64,000 bases of DNA. Source: Pseudopelobacter sp964542535. Its GTDB lineage: Bacteria; Desulfobacterota; Desulfuromonadia; Geobacterales; Pseudopelobacteraceae. Below the pieces are notes generated by a model. The model saw nothing but the letters and a program-made list of their open reading frames with translations. It was not told where the DNA came from and did no database searches. The translations under genes and the position numbers were made by a program. Below are positions 25,593 to 34,938 of the stretch, piece after piece; within the stretch, counting starts at the first letter, position 1, and every line of letters starts with the position of its first letter. The stretch covers positions 26,060 through 90,059 of the forward strand of contig CAZIUE010000015.1 of assembly GCA_964542535.1 (NCBI GenBank). The letters are read 5' to 3'.

Positions 25593-26579
25593 ATGAAAGC
25601 TGTTGTGATGGATGGTTTTGGCGGAATCGAGGTTCTCAAGCTGGGAGAGGTGGAGCGCCCCGTGCCGGGTGAGGGGCAGGTGCTGGTGAAGATCTTTGCC
25701 ACCTCCATCAGCCGGCCCGATATCGTGCAGCGCCAGGGCAAATATCCGCCCCCCCCGGGCGACTCCGAAATTCTCGGCCTGGAAGTGGCCGGTGTCATCG
25801 AAGAGCTGGGGCCCGGAGTCACCGGCTGGAAGAAGGGCGCTCGGGTCATGTCCCTGGTGGGGGGAGGCGGCTATGCCGAGTATGCCGTGGCCTATGCCTG
25901 CCACCTGATCCCCATTCCCGAGAGTATGAGCTTCGAGGAAGCGGCCTGCGTCTGCGAATCCTACATCACCGCCTTTCTGAACGTCTTCATTCTGGGCGAG
26001 TTTCAGGACGGCCAGACCGCCATCCTTCACGGTGGCGGCGGCGGGGTCAACACTGCTGCGATCCAGCTTTGCCGTGCCCTGACCCCCGGCTGCCGTCTGA
26101 TCGTGACCTCATCTCCCGAGAAGATGGAGCGGGTCAGGCAGCTGGGCGCCGATCTGCTGATCAACTACCGCGAGACCCCGGATTTCAGTGATCTGGTGAA
26201 GGACTACACCGCCAAGAAAGGGGTGGACTTGATCCTGGATCACATCGGCGCCAAGTACCTGGCACCGAACATGAACTCCCTGGCCTACAAGGGGCGTCTG
26301 GTGATCATCGGCGTTACCAGCGGTATCAAGGCCGAGTTGAATCTGGCCCTGATGATGGTCAAGCGCCAGCAGATCATCGGCAGCGTGCTCCGTTCACGGC
26401 CGGTCCCGGAAAAAGGGGATATCGTGGCCGAGTTCACCCGCCGTGCCCTGCCTAAATTCGCGGACCGCACCATCGTGCCGATCATTGAGAAGGTCTTTGG
26501 TATCGATGAAGTGGTGGAGGCGCACCGCATGATGGAAGAGGATCGCCATTTCGGCAAGATCGTGCTGAAGATCCGGTAG
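25593..26579 (+). CDS. Zinc-independent quinone oxidoreductase-like (MDR family)
   Basis: 328 residues. GGAGG lies 8 bases before the ATG; the frame extends further upstream but this start is clear. The N-terminal domain (MKAVVMDGFGGIEVLKLGEV) and the Rossmann NADP-binding segment HGGGGGVNTAAIQLCRAL with LIVTSSPEKMERVRQLGAD are typical of the PIG3/quinone reductase branch of medium-chain dehydrogenases. It lacks the cysteine-rich zinc lobe. The likely reaction is NAD(P)H-dependent reduction of a quinone or enone; the substrate is unknown. The GVNTAA variant replaces the usual GVGTAA. Confidence 0.85.
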   Translation: MKAVVMDGFGGIEVLKLGEVERPVPGEGQVLVKIFATSISRPDIVQRQGKYPPPPGDSEILGLEVAGVIEELGPGVTGWKKGARVMSLVGGGGYAEYAVAYACHLIPIPESMSFEEAACVCESYITAFLNVFILGEFQDGQTAILHGGGGGVNTAAIQLCRALTPGCRLIVTSSPEKMERVRQLGADLLINYRETPDFSDLVKDYTAKKGVDLILDHIGAKYLAPNMNSLAYKGRLVIIGVTSGIKAELNLALMMVKRQQIIGSVLRSRPVPEKGDIVAEFTRRALPKFADRTIVPIIEKVFGIDEVVEAHRMMEEDRHFGKIVLKIR

Positions 26580-26598
26580 GCTCCGTGCAACGGATCAG

Positions 26599-26634
26599 GA
26601 GCCCCTGGCGCAGGTAGCCGGGGGCTCTTTTTTT
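26599..26634 (+). terminator. Intrinsic terminator of the oxidoreductase gene
   Basis: GAGCCCC and GGGGCTC form a 7-base stem around a loop, followed by seven T, beginning 20 bases after the stop. Confidence 0.85.
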
Positions 26635-26816
26635 ACCTGAATGCCTGATTCGTGGAGGGTGGGGCGGGGTGGCAGACGTAAGGCCAGCAGGCCAGCGTGG
26701 CCACGGAAAACATGCCTGTGCGGGACGGGCGAGCTTTGCCCCGGCAGCAGCTAGGCCTGGAAACGCTTGTATCGGAAACCGTCTGGTGACGCCACGTGAT
26801 GCAGTTATTGTGCAGC

Positions 26817-26866
26817 GAACTGAAAAAGCCGGCCGGGAATTAAATCCCGACCGGCTTTTTCAGTTC
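26817..26866 (-). terminator. Strong terminator of lldP
   Basis: GAACTGAAAAAGCCGG pairs with CCGGCTTTTTCAGTTC, extended by CGGGA/TCCCG with one mismatch. Its long stem with A and T tracts can act in both directions; it lies 36 bases after the lldP stop. Confidence 0.85.
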
Positions 26867-26901
26867 AACCCACGTTGGTAGTCGTTATATCCTTCCCGTT
26901 A

Positions 26902-28848
26902 TCAGGGGATCATCCACTGCAGGTAGTAGGCCTGCAGGTAGACCATGATGCCGACGATTGCCGTCAGGAACAGGGAGTGCTTGAGAGTGAAGCGGAACAG
27001 GGTGCCTTCCTCGCCGACCATGTTACAGGCTGCGCAGGCAACTGCCAGGGATTGGGGGGAGATCATCTTGCCCATGACGCCGCCCGAGGTGTTGGCTGCT
27101 CCCATCAGGGTGGGGCTCAGGCCCAGTGATTCCGCGGTTGCCTTCTGCAGGCCGCCGAAGAGTACGTTAGAGGAAGTGTCGGAGCCGGTCAGGAACACAC
27201 CCAGCCAGCCGATGAACGGGGCCACGAACGGGAACCAGTGGCCGGTTTTGGTAAAGACCAGACCCAGGCAGTTGGTCATGCCGGAGACGTTCATGATGTA
27301 GGCCAGTCCCAGCACGCCGGCGATGGTGATTGCCGGGAATTTCATGGCGTTGCAGGTCTTGCCGAAGATGCCGATCACGTCACCCATGCCGACGCCACAG
27401 ATGAAGGCAGAGAGGAAGGCAGCGATCAGGATGGCGGTGCCGGCCGCTGACAGGAAGTTGAAGGTGTATTTGGCGGCGATCTTGGTGGGCAGCTGGCCCT
27501 TGAGAGCCTTCTCAAGCGGCTTGAACTGGTCCTTGGCGATCAGGTTTTCCTTTTCCAGGTCGGCGGTCATCTTGGTTATGGCGCCGGAGTTCTTGGTGAT
27601 GGCATCGAAGGCGGCTAAGCGCTCGTCGGTCAGGACCGCGCCTTTGCCGGCCAGTCCCTGCTCGATGGGAACGATGGCGTCTTCCTGGGTTTTCAGCTCA
27701 TTCAGCTTGGCGATGGCATCGGCCAGTTTCGGTTCGGAAGCGGGCAGCACGGCCAGCAGCTTGTCGACTTCAGTCTTGACCGCTTCGGCCTTGACCAGGC
27801 CGTCCTCGGGCTTGGATATACCCTTGATCACTTTTTCATGATAACCGGTGACGGTGATGACCTGCTTGTAGACATTGTCGAGAGAGTTCTTGACCGAGGG
27901 CAGACCCCAGAGCAGGACCGCGATGGTCATTGCCAGGTAGGGAGCCCAGCCGCGGAAGATCTGGGCGCCGGTGTAACCGTGCTCTTCCTTGGTGGCCATT
28001 TCCTCGTGGTCAAAGTGGTAGGTGGTGGGGGGCTGCCAGAACTGCAGTAGGATGACCAGGGCGGCCATGGAGCCGAGGGAAGCGGTGATGTCCGGCAGGT
28101 AGGGACCCAGGTAACTGGCGGTGATCCACTGCAGGATGGCGAAGGTGGCGCCGCAGGTGATGACGGCCGGGAGCACTTCCAGGGTCTTCTTCAGGCCGAC
28201 CATGATCAGGATAACGTAGAAAGGGATGAAAACCGAGATGAAGGGGAGCTGGTGGGCAATCATCTTGGACAGTTTGTATCCCTCATCGGTATAGCCCATG
28301 ACGCCTGCCAGAGCCACGACCGGGATACCGATGGAGCCGAAGGCCACCGGCGCGGTGTTGGCGATCAGACAGACGCTGGCGGCGTAAATGGGACGGAATC
28401 CCAGACCCACCAGGGTGGCGCCGGCAATGGCAACCGGCGTGCCGAAACCAGCCGCGCCCTCAATGAATGCGCCGAAGCAGAAGGCGATCAGTAGGGCCTG
28501 GATGCGACGGTCAGCGGTAACACCGGCCAGGGATGCGCGGATGATCTCGAACTGGCCCCCTTTGACGGTGATATTGTACAGGAACAGGGTTGTCAGAACG
28601 ACGTAGAAGACCGGAAAGAGACCGAAACCAGCCCCCTGCACAAAGGCCCAGCCCGCCAGGTCGGCAGGCATGCCCCAGACGGTAGCGGCAATTACGAATG
28701 CCGCTCCCACGGCGATCGGCGTGGCCTTGTGGGCCTTCATCTTGAGAACAGCCAGACAAACAAAAATGATCACGAGCGGTATGGCGGCAACCAGCGCCGA
28801 CATACCAATGCTTCCTCCTACCGGTGTATACGTCTGAATCCACGGCAT
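26902..28848 (-). CDS. lldP: L-lactate permease LldP
   Basis: 648 residues against about 550 for the E. coli family member. The N terminus MPWIQTYTPVGGSIGMSALVAAIPL and FGAFIEGAAGFGTPVAIAGATL are family hallmarks, with about 12-14 membrane helices and GADNVTSGG-like GAANTSGGVMGKMISPQSLAVA near the end. It should take up lactate or glycolate with protons. An extra polar helical block at about residues 325-458, rich in Lys, Glu and Ala, interrupts the central loop and accounts for the added length. AAGGAGGG sits 7 bases upstream and a sigma70 promoter precedes it. It is transcribed alone. Confidence 0.92.
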   Translation of the reverse strand: MPWIQTYTPVGGSIGMSALVAAIPLVIIFVCLAVLKMKAHKATPIAVGAAFVIAATVWGMPADLAGWAFVQGAGFGLFPVFYVVLTTLFLYNITVKGGQFEIIRASLAGVTADRRIQALLIAFCFGAFIEGAAGFGTPVAIAGATLVGLGFRPIYAASVCLIANTAPVAFGSIGIPVVALAGVMGYTDEGYKLSKMIAHQLPFISVFIPFYVILIMVGLKKTLEVLPAVITCGATFAILQWITASYLGPYLPDITASLGSMAALVILLQFWQPPTTYHFDHEEMATKEEHGYTGAQIFRGWAPYLAMTIAVLLWGLPSVKNSLDNVYKQVITVTGYHEKVIKGISKPEDGLVKAEAVKTEVDKLLAVLPASEPKLADAIAKLNELKTQEDAIVPIEQGLAGKGAVLTDERLAAFDAITKNSGAITKMTADLEKENLIAKDQFKPLEKALKGQLPTKIAAKYTFNFLSAAGTAILIAAFLSAFICGVGMGDVIGIFGKTCNAMKFPAITIAGVLGLAYIMNVSGMTNCLGLVFTKTGHWFPFVAPFIGWLGVFLTGSDTSSNVLFGGLQKATAESLGLSPTLMGAANTSGGVMGKMISPQSLAVACAACNMVGEEGTLFRFTLKHSLFLTAIVGIMVYLQAYYLQWMIP

Positions 28849-28910
28849 GTGTTACTCCCTCCTTTTATGGGTGTGGTTGCTTTTGGATAACTCGTAAACT
28901 TGCATTACCA

Positions 28911-28938
28911 ATTATCCTTTTTGGGCTATCGCTGTCAA
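28911..28938 (-). promoter_or_regulatory. Sigma70 promoter of lldP
   Basis: On the minus strand TTGACA (28933-28938) is separated by 16 bases from GATAAT (28911-28916), a near-consensus promoter about 60 bases before the lldP ATG. ATTGGTAAT overlaps the -10 and could be part of a regulator site. Confidence 0.75.
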
Positions 28939-29302
28939 GATAAAAAATGGATTGTATACCGTCTTTTGAAAATGCCTCTGAATCGCCTGCGGGCATCAGT
29001 GGGTGAAATATGTAACCATGCCATACAAAAAGACAAAGTTGTGTGTTGTTTGGGGAAATAGGACCTTATTGCCCCGGGATTCGACGGTCCGCCAGGGGGC
29101 TCCGCTGTAGTACGAAGCAGGATGAGACGCGGGAGATGACGGTTTCTGTGGAACGAAGGTCTTACCACTTGTGGCGACATCTGTTCCGTGGGGGGGATCG
29201 AGGCGCGGTGTTGAGGTGAATGTGGCGCCGCGCGCGGAGAGCTGCCCCGTTGGGCGTGAGCGGCTTCTTGATTCCGTGCGGTCAAAGTGCTACACAGTTC
29301 CG
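28939..29302. other. Intergenic region, no gene seen
   Basis: This stretch between the lldP promoter and the SNF2 helicase start is AT-rich near lldP (28940-29060) and GC-rich after that. It contains no convincing reading frame, RNA gene or terminator. The helicase frame stays open back to 29171, so up to 130 bases could belong to that gene. Confidence 0.4.
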
Positions 29303-32300
29303 ATGCCCGCGGTTTCTGTGGAAAAACTCCCCCTGCTCTTCCGTCTGCTGCGGCAAACGGAACCGGGACTGCTCTACTACCTTGCTTCAAAGCCGCATCT
29401 CGTGGTCGCGGCAGCCCGCTGCGACAGGGCCGTTGTTACCGGCGCTGAGTGGGTCGGTGGCGGAGAAACGCTGCTGACGCTTGTCTGCGCTGATGGCGCA
29501 CGGGTCAGCTTCGCTGCCGAGGATCGGATCGTGCCGCACTGCACATGTTCCGCCTGGTCGCGACAATCCCAGTGCCCCCACGTGGTTGTCACCTGGATCC
29601 AGCTGAAGCGGATTCTGACCCCGGGATCGTTTTCCCAGCTCAGGATAAGCGACTGGATTCTGAATGACCTGGCCGATCTGGTCGGTATTTTTTCCTGGCA
29701 GGCGGCCACTGCTGAGAACGAAGGGAATGTCACGGCCGGTGGACCGGTGCGCTTTGTGCTGGAGTTTGATCACTGCGGGCTGCGGGGATCGTTCCAGCGG
29801 GGCGACCAGCGGCTTCAACGCTGGACGGCCGCTGTTCCCCGCGACCTGATGCACGGTATCCAGCGCTTCCCGGTTTTCGAGCCCAGCATGCGCCATCTGA
29901 CGGCGCTCATGGCCGCCACGTCCGGACGCTACCCGATCGTTTTCCGCGATGCCGGGGGGAGCGAATACCCCCTGCTGTTGCGGCCCGAGTCGCCGCGGCG
30001 GGCCTGCCTCTCCTTTGCCCTTGATGGGGAGACGGTCTCTGTCACGCCCACCCTTGATGACGGGGGCGGACTTTCCGACGGGATCATTGCGGCCGGAGAG
30101 TTGCTGCTGGACCTGGAGCGGGGAGTGCTGCACCCTCTGCACGACGCCGATATCTGGTCCATCCACGGCCTCATCGGAGAGGCGCTTTCAGGAGACGTGG
30201 GCCGGATTCGACGGGATGATCCTTCCCCGACGGAGCCGTCGCCCTCCGTGACGGGGACGAAGCGCCTCGCCACCACGCGTGAGCGTTTCAACGCTCTCTG
30301 CCTGCGGCTGTCCCAGGAGCTTGAACCATCCCTGGGGGAGTCGCTGTTCTTTTACCGCCAGGGCGTTGCCGCGGACAGCTCCCCGCGCGGTGAGGCGCTC
30401 TGTCTGCTGGATCTTCCGGCCCGACTGGACGCCCCGCTGATACGACTCGGACCGCGGCTCCTGTGCCAGGGAACCAGATACCCCTTTTCCGACACACTGT
30501 TCGAATACTTCGACCCGAGGCATCGCTCGCATCTGCCGCCGCCGCTCAGGGCAAAAAAACGGGTGCGTTCCCTTGTGGAAGCCTGTGTCGCCCTGGGGGA
30601 GGCGGCTACGTCCGTTGCCACCAGACGCGTCATCAGAAGCGCCCTGGACGGCCCCGACTTTCTCAAACGCATCGTCAGGAGCGGCGCGCGCCAGATCCTG
30701 AACCGCTTTGCCGAAGAGCGCGACCGGAAGCCGATCATGGTCCAGGCCGGGGCCGATGGCTGGTGTTTCGTCCAGGACGACCGCTCGGTTCAGATCCGGA
30801 TGATGAAGCTCCTGTACGAACTGTTCGGTGACAGGCTCTGGGAAGGTTGGGATGGAAGAGAGGGGGTCGAGATCCCGCGGGAAGAGCTTGGAGCCGTGCT
30901 TCCCGCCCTGGCGGACCGGCTGCGGCAGGAAGGTTTTCTGCTGAGGGTGGGGGGAGAACCGCTGATCGGGGCCCGGTGGGATTTCTCCCTGGATGCCACG
31001 TCCATCACGCTGGACTGGTTCGAGCTGCGTCCCGAGATCCGCTGCGACGGCGAACTGATCAGCGATGACGAACTGCGGCGGATGGCCCGGGGAGGCGTTC
31101 TGGAGCGGGACGGGCGGCTGATCCTGATCGATGACATGGATGCACGCATCCTGGCCATGCTGGCCGGGGTGGTCGATCCCGGCACGCGGCGGAAGAAGGG
31201 GGAGCACCCGCCGGCCAGGATTCCCCGCCTGCAGATCCTGGACTGGCTCCAACTGCGCGGCCATGGGGTCCGGGTCCGTCTGGCGCCCGGGGACGCCCAG
31301 GTGCTGGAAAACCTGCTGAACTTCCAGCGTATTCCCCGGCGCCCTCTGCCGGCCGGCCTGAACGGCACCCTGCGCCCCTACCAGCGTGACGGGTATGACT
31401 GGCTGGCGTTTCTCTACGAGCATCGTTTCGGCGCCTGTCTGGCCGACGACATGGGACTGGGCAAGACCATCCAGGGGATCTCGCTGCTGGCGGGGATCGC
31501 CGACGGCGTCATCACCAGCCGCGGCCACGACCATGCCCCGCACCTGATCGTGGTGCCTCCCTCACTGCTCTTCAACTGGGAGAGCGAGATCAACCGTTTT
31601 TTCCCCGCTGCCACGCTCACCACCTATGCCGGTCCGGACCGCTCTCCCGACGACTTCGGGCGCTACGACATCATCCTGACCAGTTACGGCATCGTCCAGC
31701 GGGATGTCGAAACACTGGCCCGGCTGCGCTTCAACGTGATCATCTTCGACGAAGCCCAGGTGGTCAAGAATCTCAGGGCCGCTACCAGCGTCGCGGCCCG
31801 GCGCCTGGTTGGCGCCTTCAAACTGGCGCTGACCGGTACACCGGTGGAGAACCGCGTTCAGGAGTACTACGCCATCATGGACCTGTGCCTTCCCGGCCTG
31901 CTGGGCACGCCGGAGGAGTTCAGCCGCCGGGTGGTCGGCCCGGGGGAGGCGGGGATGGATATCCTGCTGCGCCGCACCCGCCCCTTTGTGCTGCGCCGCA
32001 ACAAACAGCTGATCGCCGCCGACCTCCCCGAGAAGATCGAGACCGATATCCTGCTGGAGCTGTCACCGAAACAGCGCGCGCTCTACCAGCGCACCATCGA
32101 GGAGGTCCGTGGCCTGGTCAGCGACGCCTTTGCCAGCCATTCGCCGGGCCAGGCCCGCATCATCGCCCTGACGGCGCTGTTGCGGCTGCGCCAGATCTGC
32201 CTGGCGCCGGCATTGGCCCTGCCGGGATCGTCGGACGCGTCCCCCAAGCTGGAGTTTCTCATGGAACAGCTCAGCGAGTTGCGTGACGAGGGGCACAGCG

Positions 32301-32755
32301 TGCTGGTCTTCTCCCAGTTCACCTCCTACCTGGATATGGTCGAGGCCGCTCTCGCCCGCCACCACCTCCCCTGCCTGCGCCTGGACGGTTCCACCCCCCC
32401 GCCCCGACGGAAGCGTCTGGTGCAGAGCTTTCAGCACTCCGAGGGTCCGCTGGTGTTCCTGATCAGTCTCAAGGCCGGCGGCAGGGGGCTCAACCTGACC
32501 CGCGCCACCTACGTTTACCATCTGGATCCCTGGTGGAATCCGGCGGTGGAGAACCAGGCCTCCGACCGGGCGCACCGCCTGGGCCAGACCCGCCAAGTGA
32601 CCATCACCCGCCTGATCATGCGTCATACCATCGAGGAGAAGATGATGGCCCTCAAGGAGCGTAAACAGAAGCTGTACCGGGCCATTCTGGAGGAAGGGAG
32701 CGGAGGGAGCGGTGCCGGGCTGACCAGGGAGGATCTCGATTTCCTGCTGGGCTAG
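29303..32755 (+). CDS. SWIM-domain SNF2-family helicase
   Basis: About 1150 residues from ATG 29303 (MPAVSVEKLP); in-frame starts upstream to 29171 are possible. A SWIM zinc-binding motif (CTCSAWSRQSQCPH) sits near residue 75. Helicase motifs follow: LADDMGLGKTIQGISLL (I), VVPPSLLFNW (Ia), FDEAQVVKN (II, DEAQ), LALTGTPVENR (III), then the second lobe with VLVFSQFTSYLDMVEA, LKAGGRGLNLT and QASDRAHRLGQTRQV (VI). It should be a DNA-translocating ATPase acting on protein-DNA complexes or on RNA polymerase, as the RapA/HepA-like group does. It stands alone between lldP and the convergent Rrf2 gene. Confidence 0.93.
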   Translation: MPAVSVEKLPLLFRLLRQTEPGLLYYLASKPHLVVAAARCDRAVVTGAEWVGGGETLLTLVCADGARVSFAAEDRIVPHCTCSAWSRQSQCPHVVVTWIQLKRILTPGSFSQLRISDWILNDLADLVGIFSWQAATAENEGNVTAGGPVRFVLEFDHCGLRGSFQRGDQRLQRWTAAVPRDLMHGIQRFPVFEPSMRHLTALMAATSGRYPIVFRDAGGSEYPLLLRPESPRRACLSFALDGETVSVTPTLDDGGGLSDGIIAAGELLLDLERGVLHPLHDADIWSIHGLIGEALSGDVGRIRRDDPSPTEPSPSVTGTKRLATTRERFNALCLRLSQELEPSLGESLFFYRQGVAADSSPRGEALCLLDLPARLDAPLIRLGPRLLCQGTRYPFSDTLFEYFDPRHRSHLPPPLRAKKRVRSLVEACVALGEAATSVATRRVIRSALDGPDFLKRIVRSGARQILNRFAEERDRKPIMVQAGADGWCFVQDDRSVQIRMMKLLYELFGDRLWEGWDGREGVEIPREELGAVLPALADRLRQEGFLLRVGGEPLIGARWDFSLDATSITLDWFELRPEIRCDGELISDDELRRMARGGVLERDGRLILIDDMDARILAMLAGVVDPGTRRKKGEHPPARIPRLQILDWLQLRGHGVRVRLAPGDAQVLENLLNFQRIPRRPLPAGLNGTLRPYQRDGYDWLAFLYEHRFGACLADDMGLGKTIQGISLLAGIADGVITSRGHDHAPHLIVVPPSLLFNWESEINRFFPAATLTTYAGPDRSPDDFGRYDIILTSYGIVQRDVETLARLRFNVIIFDEAQVVKNLRAATSVAARRLVGAFKLALTGTPVENRVQEYYAIMDLCLPGLLGTPEEFSRRVVGPGEAGMDILLRRTRPFVLRRNKQLIAADLPEKIETDILLELSPKQRALYQRTIEEVRGLVSDAFASHSPGQARIIALTALLRLRQICLAPALALPGSSDASPKLEFLMEQLSELRDEGHSVLVFSQFTSYLDMVEAALARHHLPCLRLDGSTPPPRRKRLVQSFQHSEGPLVFLISLKAGGRGLNLTRATYVYHLDPWWNPAVENQASDRAHRLGQTRQVTITRLIMRHTIEEKMMALKERKQKLYRAILEEGSGGSGAGLTREDLDFLLG

Positions 32756-32826
32756 CCCGGTCGTAGCGGTCAGTCGCGGCGGCCCTGGGTCAATCGGGCG
32801 CGGCTGAGACGGGTCGGCGGGAGAGA

Positions 32827-33303
32827 TCAGATGTAGTACATGAAGCGGTGCTCCTCCTCCCGTTTGACCCCCATGGCCCGACCCCGTTCGCAGAGGGTCT
32901 GGAGGGTGATACCCGAGAAGAGTCCGTCCAGAAGGGCGCTGGCCTCTTCCCATACCGTCTGGGTGACGCAGCTTCCCTCCAGGGCGCAGCCGCTCCCCCG
33001 CCGGTTCTTCTTGGTCGTGGAGCCGGCGCACTCCACCAGCAGCACATCCTGTTCCGTGGCGTTGAGGATCTCCAGCACCGTTATCTTGTCCGGGCTCCTG
33101 GCCAGGAAGTATCCCCCCTGGGGACCGCGCTTGCTCTTCAGGATGCCGGCCCGCTTCAGGTTCTGGAAGATCTGCTCCAGGTAGCGGGGAGATATGTCCT
33201 GGCGCCGGGAGATGTCCTGGATCTGGGCCGGCGCGGTGCCGCAGTTATAGGCGATATCGAACAGGGCGCGAAGGCCGTACCGGCTCTTGGTTGTCAGGCG
33301 CAT
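32827..33303 (-). CDS. Rrf2-family transcriptional regulator
   Basis: 158 residues. The start MRLTTKSRYGLRALFDIAYN and the winged-helix segment RYLEQIFQNLKRAGILKSKRGPQGGY are Rrf2/IscR hallmarks. Three cysteines (ECAGSTT.., GCALEGSC, spacing 13 and 5) match the position of the IscR iron-sulphur ligands, so cluster binding is plausible. The wider first gap differs from IscR. GGGAGGG precedes the ATG. A palindrome over its own -35 suggests autoregulation. No iscS/iscU genes are adjacent, so the target is unknown. Confidence 0.9.
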   Translation of the reverse strand: MRLTTKSRYGLRALFDIAYNCGTAPAQIQDISRRQDISPRYLEQIFQNLKRAGILKSKRGPQGGYFLARSPDKITVLEILNATEQDVLLVECAGSTTKKNRRGSGCALEGSCVTQTVWEEASALLDGLFSGITLQTLCERGRAMGVKREEEHRFMYYI

Positions 33304-33340
33304 GGTTCCCTCCCTTTGCGGTGCGTGAAATCAAGCAGAA

Positions 33341-33374
33341 CAGTTACGAAAATGCACCTGTTTTGTCAACAAAA
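33341..33374 (-). promoter_or_regulatory. Promoter and palindromic operator of the Rrf2 gene
   Basis: On the minus strand TTGACA (33364-33369), 17 bases and a weak TAACTG (33341-33346). TTTTGT-CA-ACAAAA (33361-33374) is a perfect palindrome over the -35, placed where a repressor would block polymerase. Confidence 0.45.
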
Positions 33375-33413
33375 TTAACGGGCGTTTCCACGTTAGCCGC
33401 GTGCGGAGCTGTT

Positions 33414-34151
33414 TCAGCCCGCAACCCGGGAGACGGTAACCACCAGCACCTCACGACTGCCTGCCCGCGCCAGTACCCGCGAACACTCATCCACCGTGCT
33501 GCCGGTGGTGAACACGTCGTCCACCAGCAACACCCGCCTGTCCGCCACCAGCGCGGCGTCGCTGACCTTGAAGGCGTTCCTGACGTTTTCCCGGCGCTGG
33601 TCGGCCGCCAGACTGACCTGGGGTTCGGTCCAGCGCACCCGTTTCAGGAGCCGGCGCCGGAGCGGGATGCCCCATTCCCGGGCCAGCAGTTCCGCCAGGA
33701 GCAGGGCCTGGTTGAATCCCCGGCCGCGCAGACGCCTCAGGTGCAGCGGTACGGGGATGATCAGCTCCGGCCGCCAGACTGCCACGAACTCCGAAAGCCT
33801 CTCAACGAGCAGCAGTCCCAGGGGACGGCGCAGTTCTGTTCGTCCGTTGTACTTGAATGCGTGGATCAGGTCGCGCCCGGGTCCCTCGTGGAGCAGGGCG
33901 GCCCGGGCGGCCCGGAAGTGGGGGGGCGTCTTCAGGCAGGAGCCGCAGGGATGATCCTGGCCGACTCCCGGGAAGGGAATGCCGCAGATGGGGCAGAGCG
34001 GCTGACCGGGAAGGGGCATGTTTTCCCGGCAGGAGTCGCAGAGGTGCAGCCTGCCCGCCCCGGGAATGAACGCTCCGCAGACGTGGCAGAGCGGGGGAAA
34101 GAGGAAGTCCAGCAGGGCGCCGAAGAACGCTTTTCCCGTTTTCCCCTCCAT
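33414..34151 (-). CDS. comF: ComF-family phosphoribosyltransferase-like protein
   Basis: 245 residues. An N-terminal zinc-ribbon-like region has paired cysteines (CHVCG, CDSC, CPICG, CGSC), followed by a phosphoribosyltransferase fold with IIPVPLHLRRLRGRGFNQA and the PRPP loop VLLVDDVFTTGSTVDEC. In naturally competent bacteria ComF takes part in DNA uptake processing; in others its role is unclear. It is 6 bases downstream of the cyclophilin gene and probably shares its transcript. Confidence 0.93.
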   Translation of the reverse strand: MEGKTGKAFFGALLDFLFPPLCHVCGAFIPGAGRLHLCDSCRENMPLPGQPLCPICGIPFPGVGQDHPCGSCLKTPPHFRAARAALLHEGPGRDLIHAFKYNGRTELRRPLGLLLVERLSEFVAVWRPELIIPVPLHLRRLRGRGFNQALLLAELLAREWGIPLRRRLLKRVRWTEPQVSLAADQRRENVRNAFKVSDAALVADRRVLLVDDVFTTGSTVDECSRVLARAGSREVLVVTVSRVAG

Positions 34152-34157
34152 CTCTGC

Positions 34158-34727
34158 CTACCTGAGCAGCCTGATGGACTTGATGTCAACCCGCTCCAGG
34201 GGCACATCCCGCAATCCCCGGCGGTAGCCGGTTCTGACCCTGGCGATCCTGTCGACCACGTCCATTCCTTCCACAACCCTGCCGAATACGGCGTAGCCAT
34301 GGCCGTCGGGCGAGGGGCGGTTCAGCGCGGGGTTGTCCACCTGGTTGATGAAGAACTGGGAAGTGGCGCTGTCCGGGTCCGACGTGCGGGCCATGGCCAG
34401 GGTTCCGCGCCTGTTTTCCAGCCCGTTGTCCGCTTCGTTCCTGATGGGCGGCCGTGTATCCTTCTCCCTGAACTCGGCGTCGAACCCCCCTCCCTGGATC
34501 ATGAAGCCCCGGATCACCCGGTGGAATATGGTGCCGTCGTAAAACCCGGCTCTCACGTAGGAAAGGAAATTCTCGACGCTGAGCGGCGCCCTGTCGCGGA
34601 ACAGCTCCAGTTTCACGCTTCCCTGGCTGGTTTCCATCACCAGCAGCGGGTTGCCCGTCTCACCTGCCATGGCTATCGTGGATGACACCAGCAGCGCCAC
34701 CAGCATGGCGACACACCTTCTGAACAT
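34158..34727 (-). CDS. Secreted cyclophilin-type peptidyl-prolyl isomerase
   Basis: 189 residues. Residues 1-22 (MLVALLVSSTIAMA) form a signal peptide, so it is periplasmic. The cyclophilin core has YDGTIFHRVIRGFMIQGGGF, RNEADNGLENRRGTLAMAR, SATSQFFINQVDN and HGYAVFGRVVEGMDVVDRI. The catalytic FHRVI and QFFIN segments are intact. It should fold proline-containing envelope proteins. AAGGAGG precedes the ATG. Confidence 0.93.
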   Translation of the reverse strand: MFRRCVAMLVALLVSSTIAMAGETGNPLLVMETSQGSVKLELFRDRAPLSVENFLSYVRAGFYDGTIFHRVIRGFMIQGGGFDAEFREKDTRPPIRNEADNGLENRRGTLAMARTSDPDSATSQFFINQVDNPALNRPSPDGHGYAVFGRVVEGMDVVDRIARVRTGYRRGLRDVPLERVDIKSIRLLR

Positions 34728-34938
34728 ACCTCTTCCTCCTTTTCGCGGGACCGCCCCTCAGGGCGTCTGCTCTTTATACGACAGGATCGCGTCCGGTTCA
34801 ACCGCCGCAAGTGTCCGGCAGCGGCCTGCTTGTGCCGACGCCTTCCTCGTGTACTATTGGTCGTGATCCCTTGGTGAGTCACGATCAGAGCCTTCCCCGC
34901 CAGCTGCCCAGCCACTGCTCAGCGGAAGCGAGAAACCG

